A stretch of DNA of 64,000 nucleotides. Source: Polytrichum commune (taxonomy: Eukaryota > Streptophyta > Polytrichopsida > Polytrichales > Polytrichaceae). A program made the position numbers and the translations under genes. The notes below the pieces were generated by a model. That model worked only from the letters and a program-made list of their open reading frames with translations. It was not told the origin of the DNA and did no database searches. Of the stretch, positions 22,243-34,998 are shown piece after piece. Each line of letters begins with the position of its first letter. Position 1 is the stretch's first letter. Location: NCBI GenBank assembly GCA_950295325.1, contig OX485805.1, positions 21,191,501 through 21,255,500 on the forward strand, read 5' to 3'.

Positions 22243-22825
22243 AGGTCATAATCGGTCAAAATCCTAGTATTTCCAAGTCCAACCAGTTACATGTTGTGAT
22301 CTTTTCGGTTCTTTGTTGATTAAATTGAGGTCTCGTCCATAGACTCCTCTAAAACCATGGGTAATTCTCTTGAAGTCTTGCACTTCTAGAGTAGAGGCAT
22401 CCATAACCGATCACTTAAGAGACTATGTGCCAACTTTGGAGAAGTATAAGGCAGTGTACAATTTCTATGTGTAGGAAGATAGAAATCAAGAGGACTAAAT
22501 TTTTTCCAAATATGTTCTTCCTTGAATCGAAAAAACTGTGAATTTATGAAGCCAAAAGTTGACCAGCACATAACACCAACATCTAGAGTCTGCCATAACC
22601 GCTCATTCCTCCTCACTTTAACACTCAAACCCAGGACATGTGTCATGACACTATTGGTTCTGATTAAGTCGAAATTCAATCCCAGGTTGATCGAAATTGC
22701 GGTATCCTATAGATTGCCGATGGGACCCATGATTGGGAATAGGCGCCTCTACTATATACCCAGTTATTTCTCAAACTCAACCAGTTCATCTGTAACTAAA
22801 GCGGTCGGTTCTCCCTGCTCATTGG
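22243..22825 (+). repeat. CCGGTT-rich dispersed repeat, copy B, interrupted by an insertion
   Basis: 22243-22386 matches the first part of copy A (GTTACATGTTGTGATCTTTT, ACTCCTCTAAAACCATGGG). The second part resumes at 22757 (CAGTTATTTCTCAAACTCAA). The 370 bp between begin TAGAGTAGAGGC and end in the inverted near-copy GCCTCTACTATA, a 12-bp terminal repeat with one mismatch. The 187-residue frame at 22522-23085 crosses these junctions and is not taken as a gene. Confidence 0.7.
22387..22756. mobile_element. 370-bp MITE-like insertion in repeat copy B
   Basis: It is defined by the break in the dispersed repeat and by the short inverted ends TA(G/T)AGTAGAGGC. Weaker similarity extends to about 24 bp (18 matches in the last 24 positions). 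No coding capacity and no clear target duplication, so the superfamily is left open. Confidence 0.55.
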
Positions 22826-23229
22826 TCAGGAATGAGGAATGTCTCTCCTGTGTACATATAGCCATGTCACTTTGTCAGCCTATAGAAGCCTGTGATAAAA
22901 GGAACTCCATAAGAGGAACTGCAAAGGAAGGAAGGGAGGAAGGAACATGCCACGTAGCTGCCCACGTGGCACGCACGTGCTGCCAACATGGCTCACAAAT
23001 AGGCCACGAGGCCTATATGGCAAGTGTCATAAGTGTGGTTTTTAATGTCAATGTGGTCGGTAAGTATCCTAATGACACCTCTTAATGAAAAAGGTTTAAA
23101 GGTATTTGTCATCCCACCATCTTACTTAATGTAGACTCAATGAGAGTGAAGGATGGGTGGGTGCATGTGTGGTTTGAAAGCCCTTTGTTATTGTTTGTTA
23201 TTGTGATTATGGCATAATGTATGAAACCC

Positions 23230-23500
23230 ATGCCAATTATCATAATGGGAACATTCTTTTTCCTATCATTTTTGTAATGTAATATTGTCATGGATGATTC
23301 AATTTTGGATGGAAAATCACTTAGTAAGTGATGGTGATTGCAACGTTGTAAACCCATAATGCCCAATTTATTTTTACAAGGAATGTGAAAATAATGTTAG
23401 GTTTATGTTTAGTGTTGGTGACACTGCATGGGTGGTTGCCAATCAGTATTGAGCAAGACAAATAAAATTGGTGACACTCAAGACAATACTTAGTGTTGTG
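23230..23500 (+). repeat. Diverged copy of the MITE at 35789-36199
   Basis: It shares ATATTGTCATGGATGATT, CACTTAGTAAGTGA, TTTAGTGTTGGTG and TATTGAGCAAGACAA in order with 35960-36199. The right end (ACTTAGTGTTGTG) is degraded and the left end is not resolved. Confidence 0.65.
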
Positions 23501-24170
23501 AACATTGAGTTTAACACACTAGTTACTTAAGTTATGAAGTTTCTTTTCTTGGCTTTACATTGTAACATTATATGAGTCAATTGTCTTAGTCCAACATTGT
23601 TAATTTAAATCCAATCCTTAAACGCCCAAGCGAACTCTCCCCAAAATCACTTCAATAAGTTCATCCCCACTTAACAACTTCTTAACATTGGCCAAGGCCA
23701 GATATCCACCTCTTGAGTTGGACCCCATCACTATCTTTCAATAAGAAAATGTAGCCAATTGCATTATCGCATGAAGTTGTTTTTTTAACACGATTTGACC
23801 CCGGAGTTAGCATCATAGGCTTCGAATTAGTCTAAAGGGGCCCATTTGAATGAATTAACCACAAATATATGGAGGTTGAGTTTTAACTAGACCCACTTTC
23901 TCTGGGTGATACTAGACCATTTATGGTATTTAGTGTTGGGCACATTATTGGCAAATCGTCTAACTAGATGCCTGGAGGTCTCAAAGTGTCATGACCACTA
24001 ATTGTCAACATGATACTATTTGTCAACAAAGGTAACTATTTGAAGTGAATATTTATTCACATTGTGACATTTAGTGTAGTACATTGGGGTACTTGAGATG
24101 ATTGTTTTGTGGTTTAGTATCCAAGGGGAAGATATCGTTGAGCATACTAATGGACAATGTCATGTGTTTA

Positions 24171-24699
24171 CAGTAATCTCCTGCTTAAGTACGTACTTTG
24201 AACTTGAGCCGTTGGAGCGCACTTACTTGGTAGGTGCATACTTTACTTATATTGCCTTCTAGACCCTCTGATTCGATGAATCGCAACAGGAAACGGATGA
24301 AACCTGAGGCAACCCACTTGACCGAAGCCCAGCGATGTGAAATCATTGCAAAGTTGAGCAAGCCGAACACACCGAGCAAGCTGAGGATGAAGTCAATGAA
24401 GGCATCACCTGGAAAGTCTGGTACAATCGGGAGAACATACTACAACGAATGGCGCTAATGTCTAATGGTGCCAAAACCCCTAAATGGAAGTTGGACAAAT
24501 GTATGATGAACTGCGACGATCGTTTGAGACGTTTCAGTGAAACGCTAACAAACCGACATTGAATGTCAAGCGTTAAAAATTCATGCATTCGCGGCAAATG
24601 ACTCTGCATAACGTGCTCAAACAATAAAGTATGAACCTTGATTTTTGTCAAAAAAATTGTGCACTTAATCGGGATGCGTACTTAAGCGGGAGAACACTA
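24171..24699 (+). mobile_element. 529-bp pogo-like element (Tc1/mariner superfamily), deleted
   Basis: The left end CAGTAATCTCCTGCTTAAGT follows TA (24169-24170). The right end, in reverse complement TAGTGTTCTCCCGCTTAAGT, abuts TA (24700-24701). The inverted ends match over CTCC(T/C)GCTTAAGTACG. The interior keeps only the start of a transposase, with a frameshift, so it is a deletion derivative. Confidence 0.8.
24264..24560 (+). pseudogene. Fragment of pogo/Tigger-type transposase (CENP-B-like HTH)
   Basis: After RNRKRMKPEATH the frame reads LTEAQRCEIIAKLSKPNTPS, the first helices of a CENP-B-type N-terminal helix-turn-helix. After a frameshift near 24370 the other frame continues KVWYNRENILQRMALM, the expected next block. 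The HTP and DDE regions are absent. It cannot make a working transposase. Confidence 0.7.
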
Positions 24700-24815
24700 T
24701 ATATGTTAGTAAGCAAAAGGAAGATATTCTTGAGCATACTAATGCCAAGTGTCTTTTGTGTACACTTTTAGTCTTCACTTGTAGATATATGCATCTTGGA
24801 ATAACCGATGTAGTG

Positions 24816-26090
24816 GGGGTTAGGGCTTAAAGGCATATGCAAAATCTTTATGAAATCATCTAAAATGATTAAGTTTGATTTAGAAACTTAGTAAAGAAAA
24901 TCAAGACCTCTTATGGCATGTCTCATTGTATGGATAGTATCTTTGTGAAATTAGGATTCCATAAAAAAAAAATAGCCTTCCATATGCCCAAAATTAGCAG
25001 ATTATAACATGAATGTGTACATTGGCATGGTCGAGTGTAGGCGACTACCTAGACAAAAACATCCACCTCGGCCATTATGAGTCAAAGAAAAATTGTAAAT
25101 TGTCTAAAGGTGGATTTGACCATTTGGGTGGAATCTTTGTAAAGTTTGGATTGTTCACATAAAATCTCAACCATCCACATGTTCCAAATGGGAAGGTTAT
25201 AACTTAAAAGTGTATGCTAGTATGATTGGTTGAAGGAGGTTGCCCGTACAAAAATACCATCATTGGCCTTTAGGAGTTAAAAGCACACACAACATAACCC
25301 GGTCACTATCAACATAAAATAGTTAACCCTAAAAGTGCCAAATGACTCAAAAAGTGGTTGCAAGTTTTTCCCAAAGGAGAAAACAAATTTCCTTGAGGTA
25401 GATTCTCAAACACCCACTCTACACTAGCCATTTTAGGCACATATGTACAACCACTTCCAAAGATCGAATACTTTTTCTTTGAAATTTCATCACAAATTAA
25501 GGTATACTCATCTGAATCTCATTTTTATGGCAATATATTTGTAATTTTTTTGTTAATCAATTGGGAAATCCTCCTTGGTTTATTGCACTTTTTTTCTTTT
25601 TCTTTCTTCCACTTGAACTCACTACAAGGATAAGAGTCTAGGCAATTGATGAACGTCACTAAAAACGTGTTCAATGTGATTGGAATATTTACAAATCTAG
25701 CACTATGGTAGATTTGCATTCTTATTTCATTGATGTGGGACAATGGCATAGGGTTTGTATGCTAGTGGTGATTACAGTGATTGTACCATGGTCATTCAAA
25801 TGCATGTGGTGTGGACATTCCGTAAATGCTCCCCATGAATGAAGAATCCTGGAATTAAAGGAGCATTTTGCTCATTTGATACATGGTCCCACGGTATGCA
25901 GCCAAGGAGATATGTAATGTTGTGCTATCATTCCTTAAAGCAATACCATATTTTTCCACATATTGTCTTTGTCTTCCACATCTAGCTCTCTACATTGCAT
26001 AACCCACATGCACATTCAAAGGCAACCCCTTGTTTATGTCCTAGTCGCACCACACTTTGTGTTACATCATGAAGATGATATCTCCTAGAA
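24816..26090. other. Unassigned DNA without a recognisable gene
   Basis: AT-rich, short frames on both strands, no repeat with clear ends. Confidence 0.4.
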
Positions 26091-26235
26091 CATAACATTA
26101 TTCATATTCATAATAGTGTTCCGTGGGACTGATAATATTCCACATATTATTCCCACATTGAGATTGAAGGTGGGGTATATTCCGGAAATATTGTCAATCC
26201 CATGTAACATTGTTATGGATCTGAATAATGTTATG
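26091..26235. mobile_element. 145-bp foldback MITE
   Basis: Two arms of about 51 bp starting CATAACATTATTCA are inverted copies (roughly 80% by eye) joined by a loop of about 43 bp. There is no coding capacity. A single arm of the same family occurs at 9369-9445. Confidence 0.75.
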
Positions 26236-27776
26236 GAATTGCGCAAGTATATTAAGATATGTGGGTGTTTTTCTTTTTTTTCTTTTCTTTTCTTACGACA
26301 CCAATATTTGTGTGTGGTAAGATGAGGATCAAGAACAAACACCATAAATACACATGTTCCAAAGAGAGTGGACTATGTCATTAGATTCTATTGACTATGT
26401 GGGACTATTCCATACTCTTGGAAGTGAACACAATTGGGAGGATCTATGTATTTAGTAATCGAATGAACAAACATGCAATTATAATAATCATAATTAAATA
26501 AGGGGAGGTCGGATTTTCAATCCAAGTTTTGTTGATGCTCCATTGTAGATTGGGTAATGTAGCACACGTTTTGTTCTGTAAATGAACCATAGAAGCTAGA
26601 GAACATGAAAAGATAACTAAATAACACCCCACATACTCTAGAGTTTGCCTAGGTACATAGGCCAAGTATGGTATCGAGGTCACCTTCAACCCTCAGCCTT
26701 AGATGGTGTAACCCATTGCTAACCGGTTACTTGAACATCACTCCTACAAGAATTAAAGTTTGAGATAATCCTATAAACTCGAATAATATGAAGGGGATTT
26801 TTTCATGTTAGTTTAAACTTAGGCGCCTTCTAGTAATCTAGAGGTGAAGAGGAGTGTCCTCTTCTAGGTATACTTTTGAACTCCTCAAAGGTTCATATTG
26901 TCACCTAATTATAACACTTAATCTTCCAACACCATTCCTAACACTTCATCAAGCACATGAATTCCTCAAATTTCTTTGATGTCATGATTGCATTTTCAAA
27001 CATATATTTCCTTTTTAGCAAAGGTTTCTCCACGACTCATAGATTTTTTTCCTAGAATTAGGTGTTGTAGAGTTCTTCCAAGCTTATGTCCTCGTAGGAC
27101 CTTAATGTCAAGGTTTCGTGTCTTTAGGATACAACTAAGATTACGCCTTCCCATATATTACCAAGTGTAATTGTAAATTTTGTGATTCCTCACCCCCTTT
27201 ACTTACTAAGTGGAAAAATCCTCCTATCTTGATTTTAAGTCCATTGGTCAAAGATTTCTTTTCAAACTCCTTCATAAGTTACAATTGGTTGGTTTATTCT
27301 TTTATTTATTAGTTATTTGTTCTACCCAATCTTATTGAAAACCCTTATACGTGAAATCTTAGTTCAAAAAATTAAGGATGAGATGATGACTGAATTGGCC
27401 TACTTGGCAGCCTCGTATGAATTATTGGCATAATGTTCCCTTCACCTTCTCAGGGGGGGGGGGTAGTCATTGGTTGGAGTAGCAATATACGTGCGAACAA
27501 ATGATAGGGTATTTTAAAAATATGGGAGCAAAAAATTATAATTGGGCTTAAGAGTAATATAGGGTATCAAAAATGGCATTGGACATCTTTAAAGTACTAT
27601 AGGGTATGGAATAATAGGTAATCTGAAAATATAAGTAATGCAAGCCATTTTTCTATTGACCCAAAGTAGAAATTTACATAATGATAGCATGTGAAAAAAA
27701 GAAGAGAATTGAAAGTAATACCCCCCTATAAAATAGTGGTTGTTCGCACCTATATCCTTCACTTTTTAACACACTG

Positions 27777-27793
27777 CCCCCCCCCCCCCCCCC
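27777..27793. repeat. 17-base poly(C) tract
   Basis: A run of 17 C inside the LTR-like repeat. An 11-base G run lies at 27453-27463. Confidence 0.9.
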
Positions 27794-27837
27794 GAGTTCA
27801 CCTTATAACTTCTTATCATATAATGACCTTTCCTTCA

Positions 27838-27919
27838 CTTCAATTAGATCCCACATGACATCCTTCATGTACACTTCAATGAGATCCCACATGACATCCT
27901 TCATGTACACTTCAATGAG
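27838..27919. repeat. 36-bp tandem repeat, 2.3 copies
   Basis: The unit contains AGATCCCACATGACATCC and TTCATGTACACTTCAAT. The two complete copies are almost identical. Confidence 0.9.
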
Positions 27920-28729
27920 TTACCAATCTAACTCTAATTAAGTATTAACCTTGGCAAGACATTTCGAACCTTATCTCTTTTTATTTTGATTTCTTTTATT
28001 GGTCATTTGCTTTGCTTTGTTCAAGTAACTCTTTTCATTTTTCTTCAAAACATGTAAGACGGTTCACGTTTCTCTATGTTTGTAAGTTTCTTCAAGTAGT
28101 TATCTTTCCACCATTTCAAAAGTTTCAAGTATTCTTTATTGTGCTTCGATCTTTAAAGTTTCCAACTTAAGTCTCAAAACCTAGTAATTCAAGTAATTCT
28201 TTTATAAATTCTTCTAAGTAATTAATTTTCCAAGTCGCAATTCTTTGAGTCTCAACTATCCACATAAAACTCATTTTCCAAGCTTGAGTAGTTTCGAAGT
28301 AATCTTAAGTGTCCAACTTAAGTCTCACGCATACTCAAATGCTTGAGTTCTCGAATTCCAAGTAACATTCTCAAGTATCCAAATAAAGCCTCAAGTGTGA
28401 AGTTAACTGAGTGATCCAAGTAAAAGTTCCAAGTGCTCAAGTTGTTGAGTAATTCAAGTAAAAGTCTCAAATGCTCAAGTTTTCAAGTAACATTCCCAAG
28501 GTATCATGGTAACATTCCAAGGTAACAAGGAGACACTTCATGTAAGATTTGCGGGACCAAATGAAGTGCTTTAGGGCCCTTAACATGGCCTTCTTACATA
28601 GAGTTTGACATCTAGGTATTTTCCATGTTTTCAAAAATATTTATCATGTCTAAAAATAACATTATATATACATTATAGATTTTTAAAATTAATCTATATT
28701 CCCAAATATAAATTATTAAAAAATTGTGT

Positions 28730-28760
28730 ATACATATATATATATATATATATATATATC
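28730..28760. repeat. (TA)n microsatellite
   Basis: About 12 TA units. Other TA arrays lie near 33469-33490, 39739-39763 and 40882-40898. Confidence 0.9.
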
Positions 28761-29050
28761 TTTTGGTATCAATATTCATCTAGTGGTTGGATTTCCATTT
28801 AAGGCTCATTCATCCATTGATTCACCTAATCACATGTTCCTATAAATAATGGCTCTCCACCCTTGTTACAAAGCCTTGGTGTGTTCTAATCACGGGCTCT
28901 TGTTCCCATGGCCTTACCTACGTTGCTACGTCTCGCTCTTCGTTCCCACAACTGTACCGTGTTCCCAAGGGGATGGGGATTTCATTTCCTCCCTCGGCTT
29001 CAACTGCTTCTCTGTCTTTGGCTTCCTCACGCTCTCCGCATGTTATTGTT

Positions 29051-30650
29051 GAATCTAAGAATGTTTGCTTGGTGACTTTACATACGGGTATGGATAGTAG
29101 GGAATATTGTGGAGTAGTGTTCACAATCCATGTGAGATATGTAACCTTAAGGTGAAAGCTCTAGTAGTTCTCTTGTATGGATTTTTCCATAACTCATGCA
29201 AAAGTACCTTATAAATTACTTTTGAAGGTGAAAGGATCTTTGATATTCTAGCTTTTCTTCATGAATACAACTCCAAAAAAAATTCTCTACATAATCAAGC
29301 TCAAGGAATATGCTCATAACACACTTTCTTCTTCACACCTTGTGTAGTTCTTGGATGAAAACTTGTTGGAATTTACTCCTATCTTTTGCAAGTAAACTTC
29401 AAACCACAATATTCTTGTTAAACATATCGACCCATATTCTTTGTGGTGAGTTACGGTGAACTTGAGTATGAGGGGAACCCTTCTCTTGGGGGGGCATGCT
29501 CACTTGGTGTGAAATGTTGATATACATGCAACATAGTACACAACATATTTTAGAGGAGATATTATTGTGTTTGAAATGCATTTTGAGGACACTTTAATTA
29601 TGTAATGATGAAATTCAAGCCTTTTGATTGGTCGGTATCTCAATTGTAAATTTTGAGAGCTTTTATATTCATAACCATATATTTATCTTAAGAAATTTGG
29701 AGTTTTGCTTTTGGTATATAGTTATTGATGAGATGTCCTTAAAAATTTGCATCACAAATGGTTCAAGCTTGAATCAATAAGGTCTAGCATACACATAGAC
29801 AATTTAGCCTACAACAATTTTTTTTTGCTAGACACTCATCATCACTACTATTCAATGCATACAACTTAGAGGATGGCTGATATGTCATTATCATGGCCAA
29901 CATTCGAAATTAACATTGTGAAAACGGACTAATTATCATAAGATACAACAACTCAAGAGAAGATACATAACAAACTATGGCATGAGTCTTACAAGGGCTA
30001 GAAGACTGGTTGAACAAGGAGTAATACAAGACGCTGAAGGTGACAAACTCTATTCTCATGAGCTTTGAGCACCAACCCCAAAGAGAGGCAATACTCACAA
30101 CCACACCACACCACCCCCGCCACTTGTATAATTATCATAATGCTCCTTTGAAGGATTCCCCCCATGAAACACGAGGCCTACAAGTGCAAACCTACCACAA
30201 AAAACTCATGGCTACAACATCCAAAAACTAATGCATTAATGGGTGCTCAAAGACCCGTTGAACATCAAGCAATACAAGATGTTGAAGGTGGCAAACTCTA
30301 CTTGCATGGGTTTTTAGCACCAACCCAAGAGAGAGATAGCTTGTTTGGAACTTCCTCATGCTGCAAATGTACATGGTCATGAATGGGTCTCAACAATCAT
30401 ACAAATGCATTCTACCCTAAACCCTAAACAATACACGATCACAAAGAAGCATGAACAAAAAGCGTGATCACGGTCCACTATGCAAGTACCCCAGGGAGTG
30501 ATGCCACCAGCGGCAGGTTGCAACACACAACCTTGGACAACTCAACAATACTAACGGCACAACCCTCACAACAAACACATAACACAACACTCAAAACTTG
30601 CACACCCCTTTGAGCTCACACATCCTTGTTCGCCAAACAACACATAGAAA
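29051..30650. other. Unassigned DNA with a diverged direct duplication
   Basis: About 29995-30090 and 30240-30330 resemble each other (GAAGGTGACAAACTCTA versus GAAGGTGGCAAACTCTA, then TTTGAGCACCAACCC versus TTTTAGCACCAACCC), a tandem duplication about 240 bp apart. No gene is recognised. Confidence 0.45.
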
Positions 30651-30702
30651 CAAAATAATAATAATAATAATAAGAAGAAGAAGAAGAAGAAGAAGAAGAA
30701 AT
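30651..30702. repeat. Compound (AAT)n(AAG)n microsatellite
   Basis: A run of AAT units passes directly into about nine AAG units. Confidence 0.95.
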
Positions 30703-30804
30703 GGAAATGAGCTCCCATTAGGGTGTCTGGGAGGTCTTCCTCCTATTAGGTATAAAAGCCATCCTTTGTTAATTGTGACTTTTTTGTAATTTTTACCCTG
30801 CTCA

Positions 30805-30963
30805 CATCTTTTGGTTTTCTTTAATTTAAATTTTATGTGAGGTATATTCTTTAGATTCCTGTTAAACAATCAGTAGTTTTCCTGAAGTTGGCAACTTCAA
30901 CCGGTAATTTCTCAAACCCAACTGGTTCATCTGTCACTTAGTGCTAGGTTCTCCATGTTCATT
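30805..30963 (+). repeat. CCGGTT-rich dispersed repeat, copy C
   Basis: It holds GAGGTATATTCTTTAGATTC, TTTTCCTGAAG, GGCAACTTCAACCGGT and CTCAAACCCAACTGGTTCAT, in the same order as copy A. Confidence 0.75.
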
Positions 30964-33900
30964 AATGGAGGTAGAATGGGAGTGGCAAGTGAAGAAGTTT
31001 GCAACCCTTGAGGCAAAATGGAAATAACTTATGTTTGTAGTTGATTGCTGAGAAGCATCGATGTGAGGGTGTTTGGCGTTGCAATAGTTCATTGATGAAG
31101 TTGACAATGGGTGTGATTTGAACACATGTGGAGTGTTGAATTATAGAGAGGCCTAACGTCCGGTTGGACCACATAATTTCAGCGAAGATTGTAGGAGATG
31201 CCCTTTGGTGATGAACTCCGAAGTGCTCAACCATTATAGTTTCAGCCATCGATTATGGACATGTTCTAAACATGTACGTTTCAAAATTGTAGATTTCAGT
31301 ACTAGAGTTCAATTGAAAATGGTCTTCACGTTTGTAATATTCGTGGAGTTGTAGGGATAAAAAAAGGAGGAGGAGATAAAGCGAAGAAGAGGCGGGGATA
31401 TGAATTGGAAGTTCCAATTAGCATCTATCCTCAAGAACTAAAGTACACCTACGAAAGAAAGAGTCATGCACAACTCTAAAGAGAGTACCTTTCCAGCTAA
31501 AACAGTGAACAATATGGTGTCACACATGATCAATATGTCGTGTACCACTAGTTCTAATGGCCTATACTAAGTCCAATGCTCCAAGGGCCCTAAAGCAACC
31601 AAGTCCAACAAAAAGCAACTAGAGCACAAATCGTCCTTAACCCTAGAATGATGTGACAATAGAGTTAAGGCATGAGACACGTGCACAACACACTAGCGAA
31701 GAATCTCAAGGTATGCAACAAATATGGAGTAAAAAATTAATAGTAAAGATGATTCTTAAAAATGACTCAAATTAGTCACATGCACTCACATTAGTCTCTA
31801 GACATATCCTACGTGTTTGCTTGAAGTATTGAAGTCATCAATTTATACCAAATTTTGAAGATAGGGCTATGTCCTTGCACTTGAATTTTTATGTGTTGCC
31901 TTTTCAATTTTAAACATGGAAGTGGCTTTCTAAGTATTATGGAGTACCATAGGATGGTTCAATAAGTACTTGTTGAGTTTGAATATGATAGTGCAAATTT
32001 ACAACATATATTGATTGACTTTCTATATTTAGTTTCATTCAATAAACTTTTGGAATGTAGGAGGACATTAGTGGACTGACAAAGCATTGGGTTCTTTAGG
32101 ACATGGTTGCGAAGATATTGATGAAGCAATATGTACATGATGAGCAATTGAAGGAATTCACAAAAGAGGTAGATCGACTACAAGTAAGATGTAAACTTAT
32201 GTCTTGATACATTTGGTTTGTGAATGATTGCATGTGTTCTAATATATGACACGGTTTCTTTGCCATTTACAAAATTGAGGAAAGGTGTTATGATATGCCA
32301 TGCATGTTGGGTTTGTTTTGTTTCACTTGGAGCAGTATGTTCTTACATTTGCAAATAAACTAAACACTAGGAGATTTTTTAAGTGCCTCTCTTGACTTGG
32401 TTTGATCCCTAGCATGAAAATACTTTGAATTCACCAACTTCCACATTCTGCATGTTTTGCTTTGGGATCTCTTACCATCATCCACCCGACATTGTTCTCA
32501 TACACATTTGAAGACCCCTCGTCCTGGTAATTTGTTGTATACTCAAATGTAGATATATGAATACTTTGGGAGGGCGAAGCTCAATATGTAGTAGCTTCTT
32601 CTCCCACTGACTTTCAACATAAATTGGTTGTGAACATGATTGAACGTGCATAGGGGTTTGAGAGAGAGAGAGAGAGAGAATCCATGTAGGGACAACAAAT
32701 GCCAAGGGTGAGGCAATAATTAATTACCCATCTTCTTATCCTACTCGAAGGGCCCAATCAATTAGTATATTATTGTTTGCTATCAAATGTTTCAAAAAAT
32801 ATTTGATGAAAAACAACAGTGATATTGCTAGTTCCAACATATGCACATGGTTCAAAATTCACCTAGCTCAATTTTCTTTTGTATGTATTGAATTACAAAT
32901 TAGTGTACATCTTTGATTTGATTTGGAACCCCAACACTTTTAAATGGCTAGTTTATCTCTAAATTCTTTCATTTGAGTTCATATAGGGTAAACTCATGAA
33001 ATATGATATTATCATGAATAATAAGAAAATCATTTTATAAAGTGAACATGTAGGGATATTATTCCATTGCTCCCCCCCCCCCCAGGGGTCACTTTCTTGT
33101 ATTTAGTGAGAACACATGAGAACACAAGGTGTTTTTAGGTGGGGTATTATATTGGAGAAGACCAATATTGTGGACCCTACTATTATGTAACTTTCTAGCT
33201 TTGTTATTTTGGAGAACCCAATGGGTAGAGTAACTTAGTATCTATTCTTCTTTTACATGGGCATATAGTAGTTATAAATTATAGTTTTTGCACATATCAT
33301 GTAAACTCTAGCACTTACACATACAAGATCACAATTCACACATGAACACAATGTACACATAATTTAGCTTCCTAATATGCACTCTATTTATTCAAATCAC
33401 ACACACACACACATGAATATGGTGATAAAATGATTGTGCTTCCAAAATATGTGTTTAAAGACACAATTGCATATATATATATATATATATGTAGAATTAG
33501 AACACAACCAATCAACACCAATCATAGAGTTTGTTTAAGGATTACACATTCATATGTGTTCAAGTTCAAGTGGTTAAATCCACTCAATGCACAACATCCA
33601 ACTTTTTGTGCCCAAAGATAAATAGTCCAAACCCTAACTCCAAATTACCCCATCGCTCCAAATTATATAATCCACCAAAAACATTGTCACAACCTCTACC
33701 TAAAATAATTTAACAAGCAATTGGAGGTTTGTACTCCTGTATTTCCTCAAACAAACCAATTATGCAGTTCACCTCTACATCATAGTAAGAATCACATAGG
33801 ACATTTGGAGAACCTTCAACTTGATGACACTCAAATGAGCAAGTGGCTTAGACAACAACCACATATTTGAGTCACTTTGATAAACGGTGGCTCTTCTTGA

Positions 33901-34076
33901 ACCAACCCACGCTTTGCACATATTGGTTGCTCACGTACTCACTTGTTGTCACCCACAATGCCCCTCAACTGTTTGCCAAATCCCCAACATGACCTAACTT
34001 CCTTCGATTTAGGATCCTCAACTAGAGCAAATGGTTATTTTTCATGAGCACTAGTTTCTTTCATTACACTTAGTAT
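30964..34076. other. Unassigned DNA with microsatellites
   Basis: No gene is recognised. It contains a (GA)n run at about 32661-32680, a 12-base C run at 33072-33083, a (CA)n run near 33400-33412 and a (TA)n run near 33470-33490. Short frames have no family features. Confidence 0.4.
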
Positions 34077-34998
34077 CTAAATGCCTTCAGCCAATAGTGG
34101 TTGATGGTCAGATTTGGTCAAGGTAATAGCCGTTCCCTTTAAAGGCATGTGATTGGGGATGATCACTAAACTAGACTCCCTTTCTTCGGCACCAATTTCA
34201 AATATGTATGTTAGACATGAGGTGATTTTTTTTAAAAAAATTACAAAGAGGTTGTGGATTGTGTTTCTGGAATGATCTCTAGTGGTGGACCCAAACTCTT
34301 TACAACAGTCCACGCAATATACACTTTACTACACCCACAAAATTCTAGTCCGAAGACCTAAAGTGCCATTGGTGATCCTCCCTAGGTTATTAGTTTCAAA
34401 TCTTTCCTAAATTTCTCTTTGGTCAACAAGTATCTAGCCATAACCTAGGCACTCACTCATGTGGACTTCATGTCAAATGCCACATGGAAGTGCTCTTACC
34501 ACTAACTCCACAACTAGTAGGTGGAGGCAACATCTAACCATAGTCATCAAGAGGGGTAAGAACTTGGATTCCAACCCTCTCTACTTTGCACGATAGAGTT
34601 TGTTGGGAGTCATAAACAAAATATAGGTCAACCACACATATGTGTTTTTTGCATTCAAGGTGGGGATGAGCTAGTGATAGAACTTCTACATTTGAAAAAA
34701 CTCTATTGAGCCCCACAAGCTTGTAGTTAATCATGCATCTATAATTAATATCAAAGAATTGAAAGGGCCAATCTACAATATGAATACCTTCAAATAGTGG
34801 TATGAGTTTTGCATATGTATCACCCTCAACACACTCGCAATATCCAATATGTTCAGGACTAGCATAAGCATCAACAAGTGAGAACAATTTCAATATGAAA
34901 GACGTTGCAAACCGGGTTGTGATCATCAACAACCTCACTAGAACCAAGTACCTCGAATCGCAGTTGCTACCACTCATATGAACACCTCTTGCTAACAT
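34077..34998 (-). pseudogene. Uncharacterised VDWPF-type protein, copy 2
   Basis: Two frame segments on the minus strand. 34998-34534 reads KLFSLVDAYASPEHIG, CVEGDTYAKL, IHIVDWPFQFFD and KLVGLNRVF and aligns with copy 1 (17526-18119). After stops and frame shifts, 34313-34077 reads DCCKEFGSTTRDHSRNTIHN, corresponding to and extending past the CEECCKD end of copy 1. The spacing of conserved words is kept, so this is a decayed copy of the same gene. Function is unknown. The Cys and DH residues suggest a metal-binding region. Confidence 0.5.

Larger units (their letters stand above)
23909..24815 (+). mobile_element. Family B CACTA-like MITE carrying a pogo-like insertion
   Basis: The left part (TATGGTATTTAGTGTTGGGC, GATGCCTGGAGGTCTCAAAG, GAGCATACTAATGG) matches 53073-53340. 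The right part resumes at 24702 with GAGCATACTAATGCCAAGTG and ends near GATGTAGTG at 24815. The 529 bp between are a separate element at 24171-24699. Confidence 0.65.
26669..29050 (+). repeat. LTR-like repeat, copy 1 (right boundary approximate)
   Basis: The first 90 bp (TGGTATCGAGGTCACCTTCA and onward to ACCGGTTA) match the start of the solo LTR at 47503. Later shared features are the CTAATGTCAAGG word and a long stretch rich in CAAGTAA/TCAAGT words (28000-28500 here, 48350-48750 there). A TATA-like CCTATAAATAATGG lies at about 28840, where the other copy has CTTTAAATAGGG. No internal retroelement genes follow. Confidence 0.5.

Noticed and set aside
22522-23085. 187-codon open frame on +
   Set aside because: It begins inside the 370-bp insertion in repeat copy B and runs across the junction into the repeat and beyond. 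Composition is not protein-like, so it is a chance frame.
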